Shown: one piece after another, positions 1-9,510 of the stretch
Layout: the number at the start of each line of letters is the position of its first letter
Numbering within the stretch: position 1 is the first letter of the stretch
Assembly (NCBI RefSeq): GCF_000525775.1
Contig: NZ_JALU01000018.1
Location: 62,001-126,000 of the forward strand
Direction: 5' to 3'
Source: Mogibacterium timidum ATCC 33093
GTDB taxonomy: Bacteria > Bacillota > Clostridia > Peptostreptococcales > Anaerovoracaceae
DNA length: 64,000 nucleotides
Made by a program: the position numbers and the translations under genes
Notes under the pieces: model-generated
Databases searched by the model: none
Told to the model about the DNA's origin: nothing
The model's input: the letters and a program-made list of their open reading frames with translations, nothing else

Positions 1-438
1 CTCTCTATCGGCTGTGGGGCTAAGGTCATGACGGCAATCGAGATCAGAGATATGGCAGAGGGGTATTCAAGGCGCAAGGCGCTGGATTATCTGGAAGAGG
101 GCAAGGTTGTGATATTTGGCGGTGGAACGGGAAGTCCGTTCTTCTCCACTGATACAACTGCTGCACTCAGAGCTGCCGAGATGAATGCAGAGGTCATACT
201 TATGGCAAAGGCAATCGATGCAGTGTACTCGGCAGATCCCAAGCTAGATCCTAACGCTGTAAGGTATGAGCATCTCACATATATGGATATCTTGGAGAAG
301 GATCTCAAGGTTATGGACTTAACGGCGGCCACGCTTTGCAAGGATAACTCTATTAAGCTATATGTGTTTGCACTGGCAGAAGAGGGTGGACTGATGAAGG
401 TTATAAATGGGGAGAACATAGGAACTCTAGTCGAGTAG
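1..438 (+). CDS. pyrH: UMP kinase, C-terminal part (5' end outside window)
   Basis: UMP kinase phosphorylates UMP to UDP in pyrimidine nucleotide synthesis in the cytoplasm. The reading frame is open from base 1, so the gene is cut by the window edge and roughly the first 100 residues are missing. An internal ATG at 28 is not the start. The visible part matches the C-terminal half of the amino acid kinase family: a TAIE segment, the Gly-rich stretch [17 protein letters not shown], the DAVYSADP segment and the ending [14 protein letters not shown]. It is followed 58 bases later by frr, the usual tsf-pyrH-frr order in Bacillota. Identity is secure; only the N-terminal half is unseen. Confidence 0.95.
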   Translation, partial: LSIGCGAKVMTAIEIRDMAEGYSRRKALDYLEEGKVVIFGGGTGSPFFSTDTTAALRAAEMNAEVILMAKAIDAVYSADPKLDPNAVRYEHLTYMDILEKDLKVMDLTAATLCKDNSIKLYVFALAEEGGLMKVINGENIGTLVE

Positions 439-496
439 TGACTCACCATTAATAAGGTATTATTTAACATTTATAAGAACCAGCATGGAGGAAATC

Positions 497-1045
497 ATGG
501 CTAAAAAGAGCTTAGAAGAGAAGATTGAAGTTACGAAATCCGTTCTTAAGGAGAATTTGAACACGGTGAGAGCAGGAAGAGCTAATCCGGCACTCCTGGA
601 CAAGGTTATGGTCAGCTATTACGGAACTATGACTCCGCTTAAGTCTCTATCCAACATCACAACGCCGGATCCGCGCACTCTGATGGTTACACCCTTTGAT
701 GCCGGCTCAATCAATGATATCGTGCACGCGCTTAATGAGGCTAATCTGGGTATTAATCCATCAAGTGATGGTAAGGTTATCAGACTTGCTATCCCTCAAT
801 TGACAGAGGAGAGACGTAAGGAACTCATGAAGCAGGTCAAGAAGTTTGGTGAGGATGCAAAGGTTGCGGTTCGTAACATCAGACGTGATGAGAACGAGGA
901 TTTCAAAAAGCAGGAAAAGGCTAACGAGATTACGGAGGATGAGCTCAAGAGTTCACTCGATAGCGTTCAGAAGAAGGTCGATAAGGCTGTAAAAGATATT
1001 GACGCTATCATAGAGGAGAAGAACAAAGAAGTAATGGCGGTATAA
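497..1045 (+). CDS. frr: Ribosome recycling factor
   Basis: Releases post-termination 70S ribosomes from mRNA together with EF-G. The protein is 182 residues, close to the family's usual 185. It has the hallmark three-helix-bundle segments NLNTVRAGRANPALLD near the start and RKELMKQVKKFGEDAKVAVRNIRRD in the second half. An ATG at 485 lies in frame, but the GGAGG at 487-491 would be inside such a gene and sits 5 bases ahead of the ATG at 497, so 497 is preferred. It lies between pyrH and uppS, as in most Bacillota. Confidence 0.96.
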   Translation: MAKKSLEEKIEVTKSVLKENLNTVRAGRANPALLDKVMVSYYGTMTPLKSLSNITTPDPRTLMVTPFDAGSINDIVHALNEANLGINPSSDGKVIRLAIPQLTEERRKELMKQVKKFGEDAKVAVRNIRRDENEDFKKQEKANEITEDELKSSLDSVQKKVDKAVKDIDAIIEEKNKEVMAV

Positions 1046-1050
1046 TTCTC

Positions 1051-1080
1051 AGCGAACGTGGCTTTGTCACGTTTGCTCTT
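1051..1080 (+). terminator. Hairpin between frr and uppS
   Basis: A 10-bp stem, 1051-1060 with 1068-1077 and one G-T pair, has a 7-base loop and is followed by CTTTT. It could be a weak terminator or attenuator that reduces transcription into uppS. The short T tract argues against full termination. Confidence 0.45.
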
Positions 1081-1095
1081 TTATGAGGTGTAGGG

Positions 1096-1839
1096 ATGTC
1101 AGAGATTAACAAAATGCCTGCGCATGTAGCGGTGATTATGGACGGAAACGGTCGCTGGGCCAGGGGCAAGAACAGACCAAGGCTATTCGGACATAATGCG
1201 GGCATGCAGGCTATGAAGAAGATTGTCATAGCTGCATCGAATATGGGTATTAAATACCTGACAGTATATGCGTTTTCAACTGAGAATTGGAAGCGCAGCA
1301 CAGAAGAGGTGTCGGGCATATTTAAACTGATAATCAAATATGTAGATTCGGAGCTCAAGGAGCTGATAGAGAACAATGTCCATATCAATATTTTGGGAAA
1401 CTACAACATGTTGCCGGTAGACTCAATCGAAGCCATCGACAAACTCGTTGATAAGACAAAGGCTAACGACGGACTTGTATTCAACATCGCGCTCAACTAC
1501 GGCGGCAGGGATGAAATCGTTCATGCTATAAATGAGATTATCATCGACAGGGAGGCGATGGCTGATCAGGGCGTTTCTGTAGATGTGACAGAGGACGAGG
1601 TGTCCAACCATCTCTATACCGGCGTGCTGCACAATGATATTCCGGATCCCGATCTCATTATTCGCACGAGTGGCGAGGAGCGCCTGTCAAATTTCTTGAT
1701 ATGGCAATCTGCTTACAGCGAGATGATGTTTACCGACACGCTGTGGCCTGACTATTCTCCGGAAGAATTCGCGGAGATGATAGGGGAGTTTTCTCATCGC
1801 AAGAGAAGATTTGGCGGAAGAGAAAAGGAAGATAGATAA
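1096..1839 (+). CDS. uppS: Undecaprenyl diphosphate synthase (isoprenyl transferase)
   Basis: Adds isopentenyl units in cis to farnesyl diphosphate to make undecaprenyl diphosphate, the lipid carrier for cell wall synthesis. The protein is 247 residues, normal for the family. It shows the substrate-binding start HVAVIMDGNGRWARG with the catalytic Asp, the GHNAGMQA helix, and the C-terminal signature IRTSGEERLSNFLIWQ. An AGGTGTAGGG ribosome site precedes the ATG. The stop overlaps the start of cdsA by one base (TAATG), indicating translational coupling. Its precursors come from the MEP pathway genes dxr, ispG and ispH in this window. Confidence 0.97.
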   Translation: MSEINKMPAHVAVIMDGNGRWARGKNRPRLFGHNAGMQAMKKIVIAASNMGIKYLTVYAFSTENWKRSTEEVSGIFKLIIKYVDSELKELIENNVHINILGNYNMLPVDSIEAIDKLVDKTKANDGLVFNIALNYGGRDEIVHAINEIIIDREAMADQGVSVDVTEDEVSNHLYTGVLHNDIPDPDLIIRTSGEERLSNFLIWQSAYSEMMFTDTLWPDYSPEEFAEMIGEFSHRKRRFGGREKEDR

Positions 1840-2621
1840 TGAAAACTAGGATTATTTCATCATTGGTTATGGTTCCGCTTTTGGCAGTTCTGTATTTTGG
1901 CGGCGTGTGGCTGGTAGCAGCTGCGCTTTTTATCTCGGTTGTGGGTGTAAAGGAATTCTATGATGGATTCAACGCATGTGATATCAAGCCTTCTCGTAAG
2001 ATCGCTATTGCGATGGCGATTGTCCTCTATGCGGGTTATCTGATACTTGGTAACGTACCGGACTTCCTCGGAGTATGGATTGTTGTTGCCATCATGGCCA
2101 GCCTTGTGTACGGCTGGGATATCAAGAACCGCGGCACAAGCGATGCAATAGCGACTCTCACCGGTATCGTATATATAGTGCTGTTCCCGTATTTCATAGT
2201 TCTTATAGACGGAACTAAGTATAGACAACTCACCTGGCTGGTGCTGATTGCTGCATTCGGGGCAGATATAATGGCATATTTTACCGGCATGGCTATCGGT
2301 AAACACAAGATGGCTCCTAATCTCAGTCCTAAGAAGACTATCGAGGGGGCAGTCGGCGGGCTTATAGGTTCTGCGCTCTTTTCGGCACTGTTTGGATACT
2401 TTGTGATGCCGGAGATAGTCGTTAAATGTGCGATTATCGGAGCTATAGGCGGAGCTGTATCCATGGCCGGTGACCTTACTGCTTCAGCGTTTAAGAGGCA
2501 GATGGGAATCAAGGATTATGGCAATCTCATACCGGGACATGGCGGAATACTCGACAGATTTGACAGCGTGCTGTTTGTTGCGCCGTTTGTATATTATTTT
2601 TCGGTATTTGTCCTTCAATAA
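1839..2621 (+). CDS. cdsA: Phosphatidate cytidylyltransferase
   Basis: Integral membrane enzyme that makes CDP-diacylglycerol from phosphatidic acid and CTP, the branch point of phospholipid synthesis. It is 260 residues with about seven hydrophobic segments. It carries the family's conserved elements: SPKKTIEGAVGGLIGS in the middle and the C-terminal signature KDYGNLIPGHGGILDRFDS. Its start overlaps the uppS stop (TAATG). It acts downstream of the acyltransferases PlsX/PlsY found later in this window. Confidence 0.97.
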   Translation: MKTRIISSLVMVPLLAVLYFGGVWLVAAALFISVVGVKEFYDGFNACDIKPSRKIAIAMAIVLYAGYLILGNVPDFLGVWIVVAIMASLVYGWDIKNRGTSDAIATLTGIVYIVLFPYFIVLIDGTKYRQLTWLVLIAAFGADIMAYFTGMAIGKHKMAPNLSPKKTIEGAVGGLIGSALFSALFGYFVMPEIVVKCAIIGAIGGAVSMAGDLTASAFKRQMGIKDYGNLIPGHGGILDRFDSVLFVAPFVYYFSVFVLQ

Positions 2622-2635
2622 GGGTGGAGAAATAA

Positions 2636-3784
2636 ATGGGAATTAAGAGAATCGTTTTGCTGGGCAGTACCGGTTCCATTGGAACTCAGGCCTTGGATAT
2701 CGTAAGAGAAAATCCGGACAGATTCAAGGTTGCTGCACTTACATGCAGAAATAGAATACAAGAACTTATGAAACAGGTTAAGGAATTTAGTCCTGAGGCT
2801 GTATGCGTTGGAAATGAAGAATCAGCCGCACAAGTAAGTGCGGCTTTTCCTGCACTTGAAGTGTATATCGGAGATGATGGTCTTCGTGAGATTGTCAAAA
2901 TTGACGCTGATATAGTGTTAAACGCTCTTATGGGCATAAGCGGTATGGCTCCAACATATGAGGCAATTTTGTCGGGAAGGGATATTGCGCTAGCCAACAA
3001 AGAGACTTTGGTCGCCGGCGGAAGCCTGATAATGGAATTGGCAACCAGGTGCGGTGTTAAAATCCTACCGGTCGATAGCGAACACAGTGCCATATTTCAA
3101 TGCCTTGAGGGTAATCATGGAAGAGCGGTGAAGAGAATTTTACTCACCGCTTCAGGCGGACCTTTTAGAAACTATTCCATGACAGAACTCGAGAGAGTAT
3201 CGCTTCGGGAAGCCCTTCGTCATCCTAAATGGAATATGGGACGCAAGATTACAATCGATTCTGCAACCATGATGAATAAGGGGCTTGAAGTTATTGAGGC
3301 GAAATGGCTGTTCGACATTGAACCGGAGAAAATTGATGTGCATGTGCACCCGGAGAGTATCGTTCATTCGATGGTTGAGTTTGCGGATACATCGATAATG
3401 GCGCAGCTGGGACTTCCGGATATGCGAATTCCTATAAGTCTGGCGCTGGGATATCCGGACAGACTGCAGTATTCCGGCAAGAGCCTCAACATGTTTGAGG
3501 AGGGTGCAAACCTTCACTTTGAAAAGCCTGATCTCGAGGTGTTCCAATGCCTTGCGATGGCTTATGAGGCAATTGGAGAGGGCGGCAGCTATCCTGTCAT
3601 GCTTAACGGTGCTAACGAGGAGCTGGTAGCAATGCTGCTTGACGGTACGATTGAGTTCATAGATATCCAGCGCTCGCTGCGCAAGCTCATGGATGGGCAT
3701 AGGGCTGTTGATCCATGTTCAATAGAGGATCTCCTTGAGATAGATAAAGAATCAAGAGCGCGAGCAAGGGAGCTCTTTGCTTAG
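2636..3784 (+). CDS. dxr: 1-deoxy-D-xylulose 5-phosphate reductoisomerase
   Basis: Second enzyme of the MEP isoprenoid pathway, converting DXP to MEP with NADPH. The protein is 382 residues, usual length. Visible are the nucleotide-binding loop GSTGSIGTQALDIV at residues 8-21, the LANKETLVAGG segment, the metal/substrate motif PVDSEHSAIFQCL, and HPKWNMGRKITIDSATMMNKGLE. A GGGTGGAG ribosome site precedes the ATG. It follows cdsA by 14 bases and continues the cell-envelope operon. Confidence 0.98.
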   Translation: MGIKRIVLLGSTGSIGTQALDIVRENPDRFKVAALTCRNRIQELMKQVKEFSPEAVCVGNEESAAQVSAAFPALEVYIGDDGLREIVKIDADIVLNALMGISGMAPTYEAILSGRDIALANKETLVAGGSLIMELATRCGVKILPVDSEHSAIFQCLEGNHGRAVKRILLTASGGPFRNYSMTELERVSLREALRHPKWNMGRKITIDSATMMNKGLEVIEAKWLFDIEPEKIDVHVHPESIVHSMVEFADTSIMAQLGLPDMRIPISLALGYPDRLQYSGKSLNMFEEGANLHFEKPDLEVFQCLAMAYEAIGEGGSYPVMLNGANEELVAMLLDGTIEFIDIQRSLRKLMDGHRAVDPCSIEDLLEIDKESRARARELFA

Positions 3785-3814
3785 GATCAATCCTCATGTA
3801 GACGCAGAAAATAC

Positions 3815-3847
3815 TGATATAATATTTCACAAAACAGACGATATAAT
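3815..3847 (+). promoter_or_regulatory. Candidate promoter before rseP
   Basis: Two TATAAT hexamers lie at 3818-3823 and 3842-3847. The first has an extended -10 TG (TGATATAAT). No good -35 is visible for either. This may allow rseP to be expressed separately from the operon; it is inferred from sequence only. Confidence 0.35.
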
Positions 3848-3855
3848 CGGACGAT

Positions 3856-4866
3856 ATGATAATAACTATTCTTCTAACAATTTTGATGCTCATGCTGATT
3901 ACCGTTCCGCATGAGCTCGGACACCTCATTACAGCCAAGCTGTTTGACATCAAGGTCAACGAGTTTGCTGTAGGAATGGGTCCGCTCATAGCCGGCAGGA
4001 CAAAAGGCGATACTCAGTATTCGCTTAGAGCAATTCCCATAGGCGGATACTGCGCCATGGAGGCGGAGAATGAGGAGAGCGATGACGAACGAGCTTTTAA
4101 CAACAAGCCTGCATGGCAACGCTTGATTGTATTGGTGGCAGGTGCGACTGTCAATGTTATGGTGGCACTGCTGTTGATGATAATAATAACAACCTCGGTA
4201 GGCATTCCTACAAATACTCTGGATAAGGTTGTACCCGATTCTCCGGCGGCTGTTTCGGGTGTCGAAGCCGGTGATGAAATCATATCTATCGATGGCAAAG
4301 CGACAAAATCATGGGCTGATACTGTGGCGGCAATCTCCGGTAATCAGGGTGCAAAGTCAATAAATGTGGTTGTCAGGAGAGCCGGTAAGCAGCACAGCTA
4401 CAGCATCAGGCCCACGAAGGATAAAGATGGCAGACTGGTGATCGGTATTGTTTCAAAGGCATCGCACAATGTGTTTGTATGCGCAGGACAGGGCGCAAAA
4501 CTGACATGGAGACTCAACGGAGAGATGCTCGGTGCACTCAGGCAGCTGTTCCATAAAGGCATTACCAAGGATAGTGTCACCGGTCCAATTGGAATGGTGA
4601 GTCTGGTCAGTCAAACCGCACAAACTGGCTTGATTGCATATCTGTATCTGGTCGCGTTGATTAGCCTCAATATGGCAATTGTCAATCTGCTGCCGTTTCC
4701 GGCACTTGATGGAGGCAGAATAATATTTGTGATAATACGGAAGATCACGGGAAATATGATTTCCGACAAGGTTGAAGGATATATGCATATCGCCGGATTT
4801 GCGGTTCTGATGCTACTTTTTGTATTTGTGGCATGGCAGGACATCTTGAGGCTGCTGGGACATTAG
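3856..4866 (+). CDS. rseP: RIP metalloprotease (site-2 protease, M50)
   Basis: Membrane-embedded zinc protease that cuts transmembrane substrates such as anti-sigma factors and signal peptide remnants. The protein is 336 residues. It has HELGH at residues 19-23 in the first membrane segment, a second segment, a single PDZ domain around residues 110-190 (DSPAAVSGVEAGDEIISIDG), and the C-terminal membrane motif NLLPFPALDGGR that supplies the third zinc ligand. Single-PDZ forms are usual in Bacillota. The ribosome site is weak (GGAC). A second, different M50 protein lies at 47883. Confidence 0.94.
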   Translation: MIITILLTILMLMLITVPHELGHLITAKLFDIKVNEFAVGMGPLIAGRTKGDTQYSLRAIPIGGYCAMEAENEESDDERAFNNKPAWQRLIVLVAGATVNVMVALLLMIIITTSVGIPTNTLDKVVPDSPAAVSGVEAGDEIISIDGKATKSWADTVAAISGNQGAKSINVVVRRAGKQHSYSIRPTKDKDGRLVIGIVSKASHNVFVCAGQGAKLTWRLNGEMLGALRQLFHKGITKDSVTGPIGMVSLVSQTAQTGLIAYLYLVALISLNMAIVNLLPFPALDGGRIIFVIIRKITGNMISDKVEGYMHIAGFAVLMLLFVFVAWQDILRLLGH

Positions 4867-4882
4867 AAGGGATAGCTGGATT

Positions 4883-5962
4883 ATGACTAAACAGGTTAGA
4901 TGTGGAAGGATTAAGATTGGCGGCGGTGCGCCAATATCTATCCAGTCCATGACAAATGTGGATACTAGAGACAGTGAGAAGCTGCTCTTTCAGATTAATG
5001 AGCTGGAGACAGCAGGCTGTGATATCGTTCGCGTGGCTATACCGGATGAAGCTGCTGCAAAATCGTTCGCCTTGGTTCGTAAACAGACGAAGATGCCGCT
5101 TGTTGCCGACATACATTTTAATTACAAGCTTGCTCTGGCGGCTATAGAGGCCGGCGCTGATAAGATCAGAATCAATCCCGGCAATATCGGTAGCGATGAG
5201 AAGGTAGCTAGAGTTGTCGAGGCTGCGGCTGATAAGGGAATTCCTATCCGAGTCGGTGTAAATTCCGGTTCGCTGGAGAAGAAGCTCCTGGAGAAGCACG
5301 GTGGAGTGACAGCGGCTGCGCTTGCTGAAAGTGCGGTAAATACGCTCGACAAGATAGAACAAATGGGCTTTGATGATCTTGTTCTATCGATTAAATCGTC
5401 CAACGTGAAGATAAATTACGATGCGCATATGATGGTCAAGGATATGACGGATCATCCTCTGCATATCGGTATCACCGAGTCAGGTACTCCTGCAAATGGA
5501 CGTCTCAAGTCCGCAGTAGGCATCGGTTCTCTGCTGCTTGCCGGCGTCGGAGATACGCTTCGAGTTTCGTTAACCGATGACCCTGTAAACGAAGTAATCT
5601 TTGGACGCAGAATTCTCGAGACAGTCGGGCTTCGTGAAAAGAGCATCGAGATAGTCTCCTGCCCAACCTGCGGCAGAACCGAGGTCGACCTTATTAACCT
5701 GGCCAACGAGGCCGAAGCTCAGCTGAGACCGATTGCCGACAAGAGAGCCGTGCTGGGACTGAAACCTCTCAAGGTTGCTGTTATGGGCTGCGTAGTCAAT
5801 GGGCCGGGAGAATCCAGAGAAGCGGACTACGGAATAGCCGGAGGCAACATGGAAGGACTCGTATTTGCGCACGGGGAGATAATCGCTAAGGTTCCGGAGA
5901 AGCAGTTGATTTCAACATTGATTGAAGTGATCTCGAAGGACGAAAGCTTGATAAATGTATAG
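4883..5962 (+). CDS. ispG: 4-hydroxy-3-methylbut-2-enyl diphosphate synthase (flavodoxin type)
   Basis: Iron-sulfur enzyme of the MEP pathway that reductively opens MEcPP to HMBPP. The protein is 359 residues. It starts with the conserved IKIGGGAPISIQSMTN and contains the C-terminal [4Fe-4S] ligands in CPTCGRTEVD and GCVVNGPGE. Its product is the substrate of IspH, encoded at 59039. The gene follows rseP by 16 bases. Bacillota often have proS after this gene; here polC follows directly. Confidence 0.97.
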   Translation: MTKQVRCGRIKIGGGAPISIQSMTNVDTRDSEKLLFQINELETAGCDIVRVAIPDEAAAKSFALVRKQTKMPLVADIHFNYKLALAAIEAGADKIRINPGNIGSDEKVARVVEAAADKGIPIRVGVNSGSLEKKLLEKHGGVTAAALAESAVNTLDKIEQMGFDDLVLSIKSSNVKINYDAHMMVKDMTDHPLHIGITESGTPANGRLKSAVGIGSLLLAGVGDTLRVSLTDDPVNEVIFGRRILETVGLREKSIEIVSCPTCGRTEVDLINLANEAEAQLRPIADKRAVLGLKPLKVAVMGCVVNGPGESREADYGIAGGNMEGLVFAHGEIIAKVPEKQLISTLIEVISKDESLINV

Positions 5963-5983
5963 GTTGATGGAGATACTGTATAT

Positions 5984-8900
5984 ATGATTGATATACCTGA
6001 TGGAATTCTGATGCCCGAAGAGGTGAGCGCATCTGCAGGTAGGCCTGCTGAAGAGTTAACACTTTCTTTTAAGCATATTTCACTCGATAGAGAAGGACTC
6101 GTGCTGGAGCTCGACGTGCTGACCAATTTCGATGTCAGGCCTCAGCTGGAGCACAAGATGAAGGATAGACTTATAAAGACTCTTGGAAATATCACTGATG
6201 TCAAGTTCAGCTATTTTTACGACGAGAGCTACGGAGCTTGCAAGCCGTGCTTAGCCGTGAGCGGAGCCAATCCGACTGAAAAGGCTAAGCCTGTAAGCGA
6301 TGGGGTAATTTTAGGCAAGAGAATCACGATGGCCGAGACATCGTACGAAAATCTTGCCGAGATTTCAGGTGCCCGCACAAAGGTTGCCATCTCCGGCGAT
6401 GTCTTTGAAATGGAAATCAAAGAGACCAGAAAGAAGAATTTCTGGGTTATGACGCTTAGGATTAATAAGGGACCTCGTGCAGCTGCGGTCAAGGCATTTA
6501 TCAAGAGCAAGCAGGAGTATGAGACTGTCAGTGAATCGCTCTCCGCCGGAGATACTATAATCGTACAGGGAGATATCAGATATGACGATTATATTCACGA
6601 AAATGTGATGATTGCTAACAGCATCAATAGAGGGATAAAGAGCAAGAGAGTTGAAACCTATGATGGCGACAAGAGAGTGGAATTGCATGCTCATACCAGG
6701 ATGAGCGAAAACGACGGTTTCAACGATGTCGATGAGATGGTTAAACAGGCTGCCGATTGGGGTCAACCGGCGATTGCCATAACAGATCACGGCGTTGTGC
6801 AGTCGTTTCCAGATGCGGCTAATACTGCCAAGAAGCTCGCCAAAAAGGGTAAAAAAATCAAAATCCTGTACGGTATGGAGGGATATCTATATCCCGATGA
6901 CGATGCTTACGATGAGAATGGAAATATCAATCTGAGCAAGAAAAGAAATACCTATCATATTATCCTCATAGCCAAGAATCTGACCGGGCTCAAGAACCTA
7001 TACAAGATAGTTTCGTATACTCATATTGATTATTTCTACAGGAGACCGCAGCTGCCTAGAAGAGTGCTGGATAAATACAAAGATGGGCTGATTATAGGCA
7101 GCGCCTGTGAGGCTGGCGAGGTATTTCAGGCAGTGCTTAAGGGTGCAAGTGATGATGAACTGCTCCGGATTGCTTCTTATTACGATTACCTTGAGATTCA
7201 GCCTCTCGGCAACAATTTCTTCTTGATAAACAGCGACAGGTATCCCAATGTAACATCCAAACAGGATTTAATCGATCTCAATATGAAGATTGTGGAGCTG
7301 GCCGATAAGCTGGGTAAGCCTGTCGTAGCTACTACAGATTCCCATTATCCGGATAAAGAGTCGGCAATATATCGCAACATCGTTATGTCGAGAGTTGGAT
7401 TTGGCGATACAAATTCCAACTCGCTGTATCTGAGAACTACTGCGGAGATGCTCAAGGAATTCGATTACCTCGGGGAAAGAGCTAAGGAGATAGTAATTGA
7501 TAATACGAATCTCATCGCTGCGATGACTGAAGAATTTCAACCGGTCCCTGATGAGAAATGCCCGCCAAGCATCGACGGCGCGGATGAGACGCTGCGGAGC
7601 ACCTGCTACGCAAATGCCGGGAGAATATACGGCGAGCCGCTTCCCGAAGAGATTCGGGAGAGGCTGGACACTGAACTCAACTCTATCATCAGCAACGGAT
7701 ATGCGGTCATGTACGTTGCGGCACAGCTGCTGGTTGAAAAGTCAAATAAAGACGGTTACTTGGTAGGCAGCAGAGGCTCTGTCGGCTCATCGTTTGCAGC
7801 TACGATGGCCGGGATCACTGAGGTTAATCCGTTAGAGCCGCATTATATCTGCCCTAAGTGTCACAAGCTGGAGTTTACAAAGAAATTGGATGTGTACGAC
7901 ACCGGTTTTGATATGCCTGACAAGGTATGTGTCAGATGTGGTACCCCTATGGACAAGAACGGACTCAACATTCCGTTTGCGACGTTCCTGGGCTTTAACG
8001 GGGACAAGGAGCCTGATATCGACCTCAACTTCGCCGGCGAATATCAGCCGATTGCGCATAAGTTCGTGGGCGAGATATTTGGAGAGAAGAATATCTTTAA
8101 GGCCGGAACAGTAGCAACTATCGCTGAAAAGACTGCCTTTGGATATGTTAAGAAGTATGAGGAGGACACCGGCAAGACCTTTTCCAGCTCGGAGGAGCTC
8201 ATCCTTGCAAATGGGTGCACAGGTACCAAGAGAACTACCGGTCAGCACCCGGGAGGCATCATCGTTGTTCCGGCCGACCGCGAGATATTCGAGTTCTGTC
8301 CGGTGCAGAAGCCTGCTAACAACAGGGATGCGGAGTTTATAACTACACATTTCGATTATCACAAGATAGATAAGAACCTGCTGAAGCTGGATATCCTCGG
8401 ACACGATGTTCCGCAGATGATTAGACATCTGCAGGACATGACAGGGGTGGACCCACTCAAGATAGACATAGCTGACAAGAAAACTCTGAGCATATTTACT
8501 TCCATCGATGCGCTCAACATACTGGATCCGGACGAATACGAGTTTAAGCACGGAACGTATGGTATTCCTGAGTTCGGAACCAACTTTACCAGAGGCATGC
8601 TGGATGCCATTCAGCCGAAGACAATTTCCGCTCTCATCAAGATTTCCGGCTTCTCGCACGGCACTGACGTGTGGACCAACAATGCCGAGGATCTGATCAA
8701 AAGCGGTGTTGCGACCATCGAGGAGCTAATCTCATGTCGTGACGACATCATGAACTATCTGATTATCAAGGGCGTGGACAAGAGCAATGCGTTTAGGATA
8801 ATGGAGGATGTCCGTAAGAACCGAGAGCTCAAGCAGGATGAGCTGGATATCATGAAGAAACACGGTGTTCCTGACTGGTATGTTGAGTCGTGCAGGACGC

Positions 8901-9445
8901 TAAAATATCTGTTCCCACGTGCACATGCTGCAGCCTACGTAATAATGGCTCTTCGGATGGCCTGGTTCAAGGTATACTATCCTAGCGCGTTCTACTGCGC
9001 ATGGTTGTCCACCAAAATCGACAACTTTGATGTGAATGTCGCCGGAGGAGGCATAAACGCCGTAAAGTCGGCTATGAATGCGCTTAATTCTGACGATGAC
9101 GATACCAGCTCAGCTAAAAAGAAGGAGCTCAAGGTCGTATATGAGGTGATATATGAGCTGCTATCTCGCGGATGTGAGTTCTCAATGCCGGAGCTGGGAG
9201 TTTCAGACCCGTGCATGTTCAATGTTGTGGATGACAGGATCAACATTCCTTTTATGGCTGTCACCGGCGTTGGACGGAGTGCTGCTATATCATTGGCAGA
9301 GGCGTACAAGGATGCTCCTTTCCTATCTATTGATGAGGTGCAGCGCAAGACTAAGCTGTCAAGCTCCAATATTGAGGACCTCAAGGCATGCGGAGTCTTC
9401 GATGATCTTCCCGACAGCGCCCAGGTATCTATATTTGATATGTAG
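5984..9445 (+). CDS. polC: DNA polymerase III alpha subunit, PolC type, without exonuclease domain
   Basis: Replicative DNA polymerase of Bacillota. The protein is 1153 residues against about 1430 for Bacillus subtilis PolC. Order of parts: a shortened N-terminal region, an OB fold (about 130-225), the PHP domain (H235, H237, D268-H269, E299, H325, C375, D452, H454), a zinc-binding CPKC...CVRCG segment, the palm with PDIDLNF (D678, D680) and THFDYH (D791), then helix-hairpin-helix and the C-terminal QVSIFDM that likely binds the clamp. The proofreading 3'-5' exonuclease that normally sits inside PHP is absent: only about 25 residues separate E299 from H325. The reading frame is intact throughout, so this looks like domain loss, not damage. 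Its start and the order ispG-polC-rimP fit the family context. Confidence 0.96.
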   Translation: MIDIPDGILMPEEVSASAGRPAEELTLSFKHISLDREGLVLELDVLTNFDVRPQLEHKMKDRLIKTLGNITDVKFSYFYDESYGACKPCLAVSGANPTEKAKPVSDGVILGKRITMAETSYENLAEISGARTKVAISGDVFEMEIKETRKKNFWVMTLRINKGPRAAAVKAFIKSKQEYETVSESLSAGDTIIVQGDIRYDDYIHENVMIANSINRGIKSKRVETYDGDKRVELHAHTRMSENDGFNDVDEMVKQAADWGQPAIAITDHGVVQSFPDAANTAKKLAKKGKKIKILYGMEGYLYPDDDAYDENGNINLSKKRNTYHIILIAKNLTGLKNLYKIVSYTHIDYFYRRPQLPRRVLDKYKDGLIIGSACEAGEVFQAVLKGASDDELLRIASYYDYLEIQPLGNNFFLINSDRYPNVTSKQDLIDLNMKIVELADKLGKPVVATTDSHYPDKESAIYRNIVMSRVGFGDTNSNSLYLRTTAEMLKEFDYLGERAKEIVIDNTNLIAAMTEEFQPVPDEKCPPSIDGADETLRSTCYANAGRIYGEPLPEEIRERLDTELNSIISNGYAVMYVAAQLLVEKSNKDGYLVGSRGSVGSSFAATMAGITEVNPLEPHYICPKCHKLEFTKKLDVYDTGFDMPDKVCVRCGTPMDKNGLNIPFATFLGFNGDKEPDIDLNFAGEYQPIAHKFVGEIFGEKNIFKAGTVATIAEKTAFGYVKKYEEDTGKTFSSSEELILANGCTGTKRTTGQHPGGIIVVPADREIFEFCPVQKPANNRDAEFITTHFDYHKIDKNLLKLDILGHDVPQMIRHLQDMTGVDPLKIDIADKKTLSIFTSIDALNILDPDEYEFKHGTYGIPEFGTNFTRGMLDAIQPKTISALIKISGFSHGTDVWTNNAEDLIKSGVATIEELISCRDDIMNYLIIKGVDKSNAFRIMEDVRKNRELKQDELDIMKKHGVPDWYVESCRTLKYLFPRAHAAAYVIMALRMAWFKVYYPSAFYCAWLSTKIDNFDVNVAGGGINAVKSAMNALNSDDDDTSSAKKKELKVVYEVIYELLSRGCEFSMPELGVSDPCMFNVVDDRINIPFMAVTGVGRSAAISLAEAYKDAPFLSIDEVQRKTKLSSSNIEDLKACGVFDDLPDSAQVSIFDM

Positions 9446-9510
9446 AAATATGTAGAAAAACTTGCAATTTTAAGGTTTATATGATAGCATACATGCGGAC
9501 GTTGGGAGCG

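Noticed and set aside
7832-8659. - strand reading frame of 275 residues opposite polC
   Set aside because: It is opposite conserved PolC palm sequence and has no family resemblance.
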